Part shown: positions 1-11,430 of the stretch, in pieces
Layout: each line of letters begins with the position of its first letter
Position numbering within the stretch: the stretch's first letter is position 1
Assembly (NCBI GenBank): GCA_022578965.1
Contig: MU400727.1
Coordinates: forward strand, 1-64,000
Reading direction: 5' to 3'
Origin: Xylaria sp. FL1777
Taxonomy: Eukaryota; Ascomycota; Sordariomycetes; Xylariales; Xylariaceae
DNA: 64,000 bases
Notes under the pieces: model-generated
What the model was told of the DNA's origin: nothing
Databases searched by the model: none
Seen by the model: the letters and a program-made list of their open reading frames with translations, nothing else
Made by a program: the position numbers and the translations under genes

Positions 1-351
1 GTAGTTTTTAGCTTTACTAAACAGTTATATAATAATTTCAAGTTTAAACATAATATAGCAAAAATTAAAAGTATTCTTAACGTAGCTATAATTTTCTAAA
101 GCGTTATATAAAAGGCTATAGCGCTATTAAAGCTATTTATTATGCTATATAATTTATTAGCTAGCATACTTTGCGTTATTTGCTTATATTTGTTAAAGTT
201 TTAATATATAATGTTTTTTTTGATTTTAAAAGCTAGGTTTTTTTTTATATAGTGCTTTATTACAAATATAATAATAAATCTAAGTTATAAAGTTATATTA
301 GTATTATTTGCAAATAAACCGTTTATAAAAATAAACAGTTTTATTTATTTT

Positions 352-369
352 AGGTGCCTTAAACTAGAA
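352..369 (+). repeat. Isolated terminal-repeat sequence AGGTGCCTTAAACTAGAA
   Basis: It matches the 18-bp terminal inverted repeat of the element at 21160-21293 at 17 of 18 positions, the only change being A to G. Its inverted partner is not found nearby; the only opposite-facing copy in the window is at 21276-21293. It is either one end of a damaged or larger member of the same MITE family, or a solo end. Confidence 0.5.
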
Positions 370-510
370 TGGTCCTTGCGTTTATACCTCTTTAGCCATA
401 CTACTTCTTTATTAATTATAACCCTTCTTACTTTTTTTAATACAAACTTGAAATTTTGGTCTAAAGCAACTATATTGATTTTCCTGCTTACGTTTTTATT
501 TAAAAAACAA
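352..510. other. Less-eroded island beginning with a MITE-like terminus
   Basis: This stretch keeps more CC, GG, TC and GA steps than its surroundings (for example around 370-430 and 480-495). It begins with the same terminus as the short element at 21160. It could be the remnant of a short or single-copy sequence that escaped mutation. No protein family was recognised on either strand and its right limit is approximate. Confidence 0.4.
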
Positions 511-3500
511 TAAACTGTAATTTATTTATGCAGCAACTTTAAATCCGTTTAAAGTTATATTTAATTAATTAATTATTGTATTTTATATATAGTTATATTT
601 TTTTTGTATTTTTTTAACGCTTGGTTATTGTTATATTGCATACTATAAATTTTTTAACCGAAATATTGTTTTTTTTACTATTGTTTTTTCTGCAATTATT
701 TTGCTTGCTTATATAGTTTACTATATTAGCATTTATATTACTTTTTATATTTAAATTAATTAACTTTTTTAATATTACTTTTATTACTTTTAACTTTAAA
801 AATAATTTTAATTATAAAAGTAATAACTTAAACAAAAAATCTGATTTTATATGCTAGCAATAAATTATAACAAACATACAAAAGTATTAATATTATAATT
901 ATAATTAAAGCTATAATTTTTGTTAGTTTTTAAAGAAATAGCTTTTATTGCAAACTATAACTAATAACTAGTTAGAGCTATAAATACAAAAAATAATTAA
1001 CGTATTAAAAAACCTTAAAGTTTAATAGTATTTTTAAAAAGCTAATATTTGGATAAAATTTAAAGAAAATAATATAAATTGTAATATTGCTAATATTTCT
1101 ATATTTTAAAACAAGCTTTTTATTTTATTTAAATAACTAGCTTTTATTAAATTTAATCTTAAAGCATTTAAAGCTTTTAGTAAAAAGCTTTGTTAAATTA
1201 AAAATGTTTATAATACGCAATAAATTAAAAAGTTATTTTGTTTTTTTTAGTTTTAAATCTAAAACGTATTTTTACGTTTTGCTGCTTTTTTTTTAGGTAT
1301 TTTTACAAATTAACAAACTAAGCGTAAATTTTATAACATAACTAAAGCTAATATATTGTTTTTTTATATTACTAAAGCATATATAATTATAGCTTTATTA
1401 TTAAATGTATACGTACTTTTAATAAGCAATTTTTTATAGCAATTTATTAGCATTTATTTTTATAGTAATAAAACATAAACTTAAATAATTAATATTTTTG
1501 CTTAATTTAAGGTATATATTAGCTATAAGTTTATTTTAAAACAGCTAAATAAAATAGCTAAACAAAGTTGCATATATAATAGCTAATTAGCTAATATTTT
1601 AGTACCTAAATTAATAAATATATAGCTTAACTTAAAGCGTATTGCTTATAACTTAAGTGCTATATTTATATATAATAATTTTAACTTTAAAAATAATATT
1701 TAAAATCTTAGCATAAGTTATAAAAATATTATGTAAAATTTAACTAATTATTTTATAGTTGCTAATTTAAACATGCTTAGCTTATTTATGCAGTTATAAT
1801 AATATACTATTACTTTTTTTAAAAAAAAATAGCTTTTTTTTTATTTAACGCTAATTTTAGCTTATATAAATAAAATAACTAATTACTTATTAATTTATGC
1901 TATTTGTTTTTTATTTAAATTATTATATTTAAAAAGGTTTGCTTTATTTTTAAATATTGCATAACTGCAAAATAATATTAGCTATATTTTGCAAACTTTT
2001 GCTATTTATAAAAACAAAAAAAAAATATCTAAAGTATATTAAGTTTATAATATTTTATTTTGTACTATTTTAAATTATTAAAACTATAATAAATAACTTA
2101 TAATAATATATAAAGATTAAAAAACTACATTTTTTATTTAAGCTATAGCAGCTGTTTAAATAAAAGTAAGCAATATATATAATTATAAACAATAAATGTT
2201 TTTTATACTAGCTTTTTTTTATATTGCGCTAAATTTTATTTAACTAATTTTTTGGACTTTTTAAGATCTTTTTATAAAATATAACATGCAATTTTTTAGC
2301 TATAAGTAGCATATTAAAAAAAATAAAGTTTAGTATTATTAAGCTTTATTATTGCTACATAATAAGTTTTATGCTTATATTTTAGCGTTTTTAATTTATA
2401 ATTTAGTTAAATTTAATATATTATTTTTTAATAAAGTTTAACTGAACTATATTTAAATAACATTAAAAAGCATAAATCTTACATTACTTAAGCAAAAAAT
2501 TGCAGCTTTATAGTTTTAATAGTTAAAATATATAAATTAAACAAAAAAATATACTTAAAACAAAAGTAAATTAATTAATATTAAGTTTTAAAGTTATTAT
2601 TAATATATAAATATTATAAAATATTTATTTATAATAACTATAGCAGTTTAGCTTAGCAACTATAAAATACTATGTTAAATTATTTTTTACTTTTTTATTT
2701 TTTTTTATAAAAAAAAGTCTAGTAACTATAAACTAAAAATGTTATATTTTGTTTAGTTACTTTATTTTAATGTTATAAAACTAGAACTTGCAATAAAAAT
2801 ATTGCAGTTAAGCTTTATTTAGTATATTATAGCTAAAAGCAAATAAAAAGCTATTAACTTAGCTTTAAAGCATATTAATAGTACTTTTGCTATTAATATA
2901 AAAAATAATAAAAACTTTACGCAAAATATTTCTATTATATTTAATTAATTAGCTATTATAAGCTTTTATACTGCTTTAATTTATAGTAATATAAAATAGT
3001 TCTTTTAAACATATTAAAATAAGTAGCATACTTTTTTTTTTATTAACTAAAATATTATTAAATATGCCTGCAAAATATATATTAATAATAATACTAAAAA
3101 ACGTATTAATAGCTATACTACGTTATATAATCTTTTTAATGCGTTAAATCTATTAACAAAAAAAAAGCAATAACTTGCTAATACTAAAATTAATAAGTTT
3201 AATACTAAGGTTGTTTAATTAACTAAAGTTTTAATATAGCAAAACATACTAAGTTTAACTAATAAAAATAAGCTATTTGTTAAAAGTAATAAAAAACAGC
3301 AGCTATATATTTCTAATTATAAAAAAGCAAAAAAAAAAAAAAAAAACTAAAAAACTATAGCTAAATATAAATTAACGCAAAGTATTATATACGTTTTACC
3401 CTTTTTGCTTTTTTTTTAGCTTTTTAAAACTACTATTTGCTAGCAATTCTTTATTATACTTTAATAGTTTAAATTATACTAGTAAATTTATAGCTAGCAA

Positions 3501-5453
3501 TACATTTATATATATAAAAAAAGCACTTAAAAGTAATGCAACTATAGTTAGTTTTACTAAAAATAACAAAATAAAAGTTATAGCTACTACTAAACATAAA
3601 ATTAACTAGCTTAACTATATATTAAGCGTTTAATAAATATTTAACTGCTGCTTTGTTTATATTTTTAATATTAATTTCAAAGTTAAATAAAGTATATTTT
3701 TAGTAGCATTTTTAATTTATGCTTTATTTGCAAAATGCTTAGCATGCTTATTAAAAGCATGCTAATATATTATAAAAAGCTTAGCATATAAAACGTAGCT
3801 ATATTTTTTTTATTTATTTTATTTAAATATTTTTATAGTATTATAAACTAAAAAAAACATAGTATTTATATTAACTACTTTATTAAATATAGCAGCAATA
3901 TATTATTAAACCTTTTTTAGCATAAAATATTTTGCTATATTATTAATAATAAAGTTTAAGTATTAATATAAATCTATAAAATGTTTTACGCAAAATTTTT
4001 AGAGCTTTTGCTATAAAAACTAAAAAATAGTTTTTTTTTAAAGTATAAACTACTAGCGTATTTTTAGTAGCAACCTTAATAATTAACTAAAGTTATAATA
4101 ATATAAATTATAGCACACTTTTTATTATATATTTTTTTGCTTTTTAAAATCTTTATTATTTAGCTACTATAAAAACTATAAAGCATACTTCTTAAAGCAT
4201 TTTGCATTTATAAACTTATATATGCTTAGCTAAATAGCTTATAGCTTATTTTTAAACTTTAGTTCAGCTTTAGTTTATTTAGCAAGCTTAACTAGCTTAA
4301 ACTATTTTAGTTTAAAGTTAACTATTAAATCATTTTTATTTTTAAGCTTATTAATTATAATTAATTAATAGTTTAATAGCATAAACTATATATAGCTAAA
4401 CATTAAGCTTTTTAACGTATTATTACTTATATTTATTATAAAGCGCAAATTATTTTAATTGTTTTTTAGTAGCCTTTTTTTACGCTTTAGTTTAAAAAGC
4501 TTAACTTTTTGCGCTTTTAATAAATTAAAATACTAATAAAAAGCAAAAAAAAATGCCGTTTTTTGTGTTATATTATTTTAAACAGCTTAGCTAAACCTTT
4601 GTAACAAGTTTAAAAAATCTCTAGAAGTAATAAAGCTAAACTAAACAACACACGTTATGTTATAAATATTTATTTTTATTTTAAAAGCTATAGTAGCAAA
4701 CATAATTTAATAAAAAAAGTCCAGCTTTATAAACTTGTTATATAACTACTATTAGTTATTAAAACATATATTTGCATTATATCTTTAAATAAAGCGCTTT
4801 ACTTTAATTAAAATAAACCTTAATTTTTAAAGCTATATTATTAAAAAATAGCGCGCAGTAATAAGCTTTTTTTTGCTATTTATAAAAACAATAGTTTTAA
4901 AAATTAAGTATGCTATACTGCGTTATATTCTGCTAATTAAAAAACTTAATTGCTAATAATTTCCTATAATAGTACTTTTTTTTATAAAATAAACAATAAA
5001 AGATATATTAAGCTAATTAACTAAAGCATAAACAAATTGCAGTTTCTTTAAATAGGTACTTTGCTATTAAAATCTAGCTTTAAGCAATATAAACTTTTAA
5101 GCATTTAAGCTTAATATAGCAGTATAGCTAAACTATAATATATTTTATAAAACTAATGCTTTTATATAATATATATTAAAGTATGCAATCTAGAAATCTC
5201 TTTATTAATAAATTATATAAAGCTTATTAATAGTTATAAATGCAATTTTTTAGTTAAACAAGAGGTTATAAAGCAAATTAATAAAGTGTTTTTAAGTAGC
5301 TTATTTAAGCTTAAAAATAACATATATAAAGCATTTTAAAGCTAACTTAGCTTATATAGCATTATTTTATTAAATAGTAAAAACATATTTTTATAACTAT
5401 TTATATAATATTAATTAACCTTTGTTATATTATTTATTATTAATAATAAACAA

Positions 5454-5457
5454 GTAT
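5454..5457. repeat. Target-site duplication GTAT, left of gypsy copy 1
   Basis: GTAT directly precedes the LTR start and recurs at 20415-20418 directly after the other LTR. A 4-bp duplication is also seen for copies 2 and 3, where an empty site confirms it. Confidence 0.8.
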
Positions 5458-5761
5458 TGAAATAAAGCAGTGTAATCGTGCAAGATTTACTATATTACTT
5501 TAATTGCAAAAAGATAAGTTATAATTTATGCATTTAAGCAATTAGGCTATATATAAATTAGAAAATTAAACGATTAATTAAAAAGCTATTTAATAATATA
5601 AATAAAGCAACCGTAGCTAATTTTTATTTTATTGTATGTAATTTTTAAGTTTATACTTTAAAATCTAGCGTAATACTTATACTTTTATTTTTACTATATA
5701 ACTTAGCTTAAATTTACTTTAACTAGCTAGTTAGCTTATTTAGTTACTTTACTTTATTTTA
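5458..5761 (-). repeat. 3' LTR of gypsy copy 1
   Basis: This 304-bp repeat is matched by 20111-20414. It begins TGAAATAAAG and ends TTTTA on the plus strand. The terminal TA is probably a mutated CA, giving canonical TG...CA ends. Differences from its partner LTR are nearly all C/T or G/A. Confidence 0.92.
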
Positions 5762-5762
5762 A

Positions 5763-5771
5763 TTTTTTTTT
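5763..5771 (-). promoter_or_regulatory. Polypurine tract of gypsy copy 1
   Basis: Nine T residues (A on the coding strand) sit one base inside the LTR, in the same place in copies 2 and 3. A purine run here is the expected primer for plus-strand DNA synthesis and fixes the element's orientation. A-runs are common in this DNA, so position matters more than composition. Confidence 0.6.
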
Positions 5772-8700
5772 ATTAAAATATAGCTACTTTTAGTTTATTT
5801 TAATACTTATAATTATATAGTTTTTTATTTTTATTAGCGTTTTTTAAACAGAGTTAATATTATTTTTTTTTGCTTATTTAGTTTTATAAGCTTTTTTTTA
5901 TTTCTTTTGCTACGTTTAAAAGTAGCTTAAGCTTTAGCGCTTATAAAAGCATTATAGCTTTATTAAAACTAGTTTTAGCTTTTTTACATATTTAAATATA
6001 TAAGCAAAAGCCTTTAAAAATACCTAGCGTTTTTTTTGTAAAAATGCTTATAAAAAGTTTATACTTTTTTTTTTTTAAACTATTAAGCTTAGCTAAATTT
6101 TATATTTAGTTTATTATACTTAAAAAAAAAAATATTTATAAAAGTTTTTATAGCAAAATAACTTTATACTACTAAAACGTTTTTATATTGCTTATAATAT
6201 AACTTTTTTAGTATAATTGTTAGTTTTTTTTGTTAAAAACTTTTTTTGCGCTTTAAAGTAAAAAGCACTAAAAAAACAAAACAATTAATTTTTAGTTTTT
6301 TTTTTAGCATTTTTTTTTTATTTTGTATATTTTTAGCGCTTAATAGTAAAAAAGCTAACTTATTAGATCTAAAAAAAGTTGCTTTTAGTTTTTTTAAAAA
6401 ATAATAAAGCTTAATGCTTATTAAAAGCAATAAACGTAAATCTTTTTATAACTTAAAGCTAAAGTACTTTTTAAGGTTTGCTTTTAAAAATTAAATAAGC
6501 TATTTATAATTTTTTTAATTATTAATACTTCTTTTTAAATATTAGCTTATTAAGTTACAAAACACGTAATATAAATATAAAGCTTTAATAAACCTATATA
6601 TGTAGTTATTACGTTAGCAAAAATAAAAAAATATAAAATAGCTTAATATAACCTTTATATTAAAGTGCTTTATTGTTTAATACTTTTGTAATTTTTAAAA
6701 AACTTATTTATTATTTTTATTAGTAGCATATTTAAAGTTTAAAATATATGCTACTTTTAAAACAGTATTAATAAAAATAGTAATCTAGTAATTATTTAAG
6801 CAATATTTTATTATAAAATATTTTATTTAAAAAATTATAATAATTATTGCAGCTTATTTTATGTTTTGTTAGTTTATAAAAAGATCTTTTATAAATTAAC
6901 TATACTTAAGTTTAATACTTATTTTTAGAGCTTTAGCTTTTTTATTTATATATAGCTAAAGTAATACGTTTAATAAAGCTTTTATTTTGCGTTTATTTAG
7001 CTATTTTTTAGCGTTTAGCTTTATAAAAATATTTGTAATATAAATAGCTTTAATTTTTTATTTTGTAGTGTTTACTTCATAAAAGTTTTTGTAGCAGCTA
7101 TAAATAGCAAGCTTTTTTTAGTAATTTAAATATTTTTATTTATATTAGTAAGTTTTTTTAGCAGTTGTTTATTGTTCTAAAAAGAAAGTTTTTAACTACT
7201 GCTTTTTATTATTTTTATATATTATTTTTAAAACTTTACTTAGTAAAAAACAATAAGCTAGCTTTTGTTTATTATAAAGCTTTAGTTTATTAAAATGTTT
7301 TATGTTATTATTTTTTTAATAATTGTTTAAAGCTTTTTTTAATAGTAATTTTTTTAGAAATTTTATAAACAATAATTGCTAAATATTTAGTTTTTGTATT
7401 GCAAGTTTTTATTTCTTATATAATTTTAGCTTTATTGCTAAAACTATTAGATTTTTTATAAATATAACATTAAACTTATTAAAGCAAAAATTATTATTTT
7501 TATAGTGTTTTTTAATTTTAAATAAGTATTATATTAATATTATAAAACTTTTTATAGCTATAAATCTTAATATTTAGTTTATAGCTTATAAAAATGCTTT
7601 TAAATATTTAGTTTTTAGTTTAAATATATAAAATAGCGTTTTATTTATGTTTACTAAGCGGTTTTATGCAATAAAGTATGCTATAAAAGCTTTTCTTTAA
7701 AAATTAAGCGCTTTTTTATTAAGCAACAAATTAAAAATATAAAAAACTTCTATTAAGATTACATGTAATATAAACTATTAATATTTTAACGCTTTTTTAT
7801 TATAATATTTTTTATATATTAAGTATATTGCTTTTTTTTATATTTGTTAAACTAAGTTTAAAAATAAGTTTTAGTAAGTTTTGCTATTTTTAAAGAACGC
7901 ATAGCTAAAATGCTTTTTTAGTACTACTTTTTTTCTTTTTTCTAAGTTTTTAAAAAACAAACTTTTTATAAAAATTACTTCTTTTTATATAAAATAAAAC
8001 TTTAAAACAAACTTTAAAAAAACATTAACTAAAAAAAGCAGTATGTTTTTTAGCTAAACATTTTTTGCATTTAGTTCTTTAATCTATAAAAAAAGCTAGC
8101 AAGCTAAATATTTTTTGTACTTTAAATTTTTAACAATTATTAGCTTTTTTTTAAAGCTGTTTTTAAAAAGCTGTTAGTTTTTAAAAAAAAGCTTTTTATA
8201 ATTAGCAGTTAAGTTTATATATATATGCTTATTTTTTCTCCCTTTTGCTTTTTTTTTAAAATCTGCTATTTTTTATACTAATTACTTGTACGCTTTAGTA
8301 TTAAATATTAGCTTTATAAAACTTTTAAAAAGAAATGCTTCTATTTTTAGTTAATCTGCAGTACTAATAACTTCTTTAAAAATAAAAAATATAATAATTA
8401 AAAGCATATATATATAATAAAAGCAATTTTTAATAATATTTAAGCGTATATATATTTTTGTTATGTTTTATAATTTAGTAAAAAATGCAAGCAAATTAAA
8501 AATTTTAATATAAGTTAAAAATACAAAAGCAAATAGTATAAAAGGTATAAAATATAAGTATTAATATTAGTACTGCTTGCTTTATATAGTTTAATATTTT
8601 TAATTGCTAATTTAAATTATTACTTTTTAATAATTATAAAATCTTTTAAATATAAATGCTAAAAGCATTTATACTAAATATAAAAAATTAAAACTTATTA

Positions 8701-11430
8701 AGTAAATAAAATAGCAAAGTTAAGTATAAATAAAAAGTTTAATAAAGCAAATATAATAAAAAAAAAGCTAAAATATGTATTTTTAAACTAGTGCACTTTT
8801 TTTTTACAAACTTACTATATTATTTTTAATTTATTAATTAATTATTTTATTGCTAAAATAAATTATTAATTGCTAAATGTTCTTATAATAATTACTTTTT
8901 ATATGTTTATACTAGTATTAATTAAAAAATAAGCAAATAAAATAATTTTAATTAGCTAAATAATTACTTTTTAACTTTTTTTTAATATATTTATAATTTA
9001 CTTTTTTTAAATATTTATTACTACTAATAGTAAAATAAATAACTTAAGCTTTAGTAAGTATAAAAAAAAGGCTTGTTTTTTTTTTTAATTTGTTTTTTTT
9101 TAAGTAGTTTTAAAGCTTAAATTTTTTTTGCAATTTTTTTTCTTAGTGCTTAAATCTTTAGATTACTTAAATTACGCCTTTATTATAAAGTTTTTATTTT
9201 TAAGTAATATAATTAATGCTTGCTTAACTAAGCACTTAAAAAATAATTCTTGCGTTATTAATAAAGTTTTAAACAATTAAAAAGCATTATAATAATTAAC
9301 TAATATTTAAAAAATTAATATTGCTTAGCTAATAAACAGTTATACTTATAATATTTAAAAAGTTAAGTTTACTAACAAATAGCAAAATATATATGCTTTT
9401 TTTTTTTTTAAATCTTGTTTTTTTTATTTAGCTAACTTTTTTTGTTTTATATAACTAAGCACTAAGCTATTTATAAATTAAAATTTTTAGTAATAATATT
9501 AGCAGCAAATATATTTAATAAAAAGTTAGTTATAATTTTTTTTATATATGCTATATAAATTAATATATTTAAGCTAGCTTTAATTAAGTAAAAAAGCAAA
9601 AGCATTTAAAATCTTGCTTATTATATATAAAAACAACTAAAGGCAGTTTTTAAAGCAAATATATATATTAGATCTTTTATAACTTTTGCTAACTTATAGT
9701 TATGTTTATATAGCTGTTTAAAATATAAAATGCTATACTTTATAAGCATTATAAACAGTTGCTAATAATAGCTAAAAGCAAAAAATATATAAAGCTTTAT
9801 TTTTTTTTTTTTTGCTGCACTATTTTAAAATAAAGGTTTAATATATATACTAACTGCGCGTTTATTATTTAGTTATAAAACTGTTTATTTTATAAGTCCA
9901 AAAGCAACATAGCTAAATATTTTAAAGCTAATATAATAATTGCAGTAGTTAAAAAAGATTTTATGCTTAAAAACTTTAAAAAACAAATAGTTCTAACTAA
10001 AAATACCTTTGTTTACTTAACTAAAAAAAAAACTAAATTAAAACGCAAATTAAAACGTTTTTTTTAAGCTAATTTTGTTGTTTAGCTTATTAAAAATAAT
10101 ATTAATAAGTAATAATTTAATATTACTTAAAAAATTAGCATAACGCTTAAGTATTTAAAAAAATAGCTAAAAAAATAAATTAAATAAGTTATATAAAATA
10201 AAATAAAATAAAAAAATTAAACAATTTGCTTATATAGCAATGTTCTTTTTAATATAATTTATAATTATTTTTTTTTATTGCATAGCTTATAAATTTTTTT
10301 TTAAGCGTAATAAATAAGAAAAAAATAGTTATTATATAAAAAGTTAAGTTATAACATTTATAAAAGCAAATATATAAAACTTTTGCAACAAAAAAATCAA
10401 AAATATACAAAATAAAAATTATTAATACTAGATTATTAAATTTTCTTTTGTTTTTTTTTTAGTTTTTATTTTTTTAGCTTTATATAATTAAATAATCTTG
10501 CTTAATTTTTTGTAGCAAAGTTTTATTTCTGCTAAGCTTACTTTAAACTTTGCTTAAGTATTTACTGTTTTATTAAATATTTATTATTGCTTAATAGCAG
10601 TTTTAGGTTATTATTAATAGTTTAAACGTATAAAATATAAACTAGCAACTTTTTAAAGTGTAATAATAGTGTTTTTTACTTTTTAGTAGTTCTAAAGTTT
10701 TTATTAAGTATTAAATAGTTTAAACTAAAAGCAAAAAAAGCTGTTTAGTTTTAAATAAAAATAATAAAGCAATTAAAAGTAAAAAAACTTATGCATAAGC
10801 ATTAATGCAGTAAAATAAACTTAAGTAGTTAAAACTAATAAGCAGTTTTTATTTTTATTTCTTTTGTTTTTATGCATTTTTAAAAAAAAGCAATAATAAT
10901 TTATACTAAAACTAAGCTGCTTAGCTATTTAAAAAACGTTAAAATAAAATAAAGACTTATATTTTTAGCGTAATAATAAAAAAAGTGCTAATAAACTAGC
11001 TGCTATAAAACTAATAAATATAAAACTAATAAAAAAAAAGCTATAAAAAACGCGCTTAATTTTAAGCAAAAAAAAATAATTTTATGCATTATAACTTAAT
11101 TATATAAACTTATATAATTAGTAAAAATAAAAAACAAAACAATTAGTAAAAAAACAAAAAGTAAAAAAAAAAAAATTTGTTGCTTTAGCTTTTGTTAGTT
11201 ATTACTTTTTAAAGCGCTTTATAGTATAGTAGCTAAAAAAATAAAGTAAGCTATTATATTTTTTAGCACTTAAAATATTTAAAGCGCTAAAAGTTATACT
11301 GCAGCTTTTATAAACTTAAAAAGCTTTTATAACTTGTTATATTTTTTTTATTCTTTATAGCTTAATTATTATAGCTTTAATTATTAAAAGCTTTATTGTT
11401 TTAGTTTAATTTTTAGTAAATAGCTATAGT
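5772..11430 (-). other. Unexplained 5.7-kb block between integrase and 3' LTR, copy 1
   Basis: This block lies downstream of the integrase C-terminal region and is present at full length in all three copies, so it was part of the element before it spread. Stops in every frame prevent a direct reading. Minus-strand frames near 5800-6430 and 6960-7800 show lysine-rich, possibly coding stretches, but I recognise no domain. Possibilities are an extra ORF, an env-like or captured gene, a long 3' untranslated region, or an older nested insertion carried along. Confidence 0.5.
6233..6430 (-). pseudogene. Residual 65-codon open stretch near the 3' LTR, copy 1
   Basis: This short open stretch on the element's sense strand lies about 470 bp inside the 3' LTR. 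It is rich in Lys, Leu and Phe, with a basic lysine cluster in its second half. It remains open in copy 2 (25106-25303) and aligns with copy 3 near 41241-41438. The first codon is TTG, not ATG, and the copy 3 equivalent is TAC, so this is an interior fragment and not a gene start. It may be the remnant of an extra ORF after pol. I recognise no family, and chance openness is possible because the three copies share descent. Confidence 0.3.

Larger units (their letters stand above)
1..5453. other. Eroded AT-rich DNA, no recognisable gene
   Basis: No reading frame in this stretch is both long and recognisable; stops (mostly TAA and TAG) occur in all six frames. Plus-strand frames around 4550-5450 look weakly coding if TAA/TAG are read as mutated CAA/CAG. 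That test is permissive in DNA this AT-rich and I matched no family. The stretch was contiguous with 20419 onward before gypsy copy 1 inserted. It is probably an older, heavily mutated repeat, but no second copy is visible in the window to prove it. Confidence 0.6.

Noticed and set aside
936..975. Possible copia LTR end (CTAATAACTAGTTA)
   Set aside because: The match to the copia terminus is under 20 bp and does not extend into neighbouring LTR sequence.
4550..5450. Plus-strand gene inferred by reading TAA/TAG as mutated Gln codons
   Set aside because: More than one frame looks coding under this rule and no family was recognised, so it is not reported as a gene.
5454..5458. 5-bp target duplication for the gypsy element
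   Set aside because: AGTAT fits copy 1 by chance, but copies 2 and 3 fit only a 4-bp duplication, and the two empty sites contain the tetranucleotide once.
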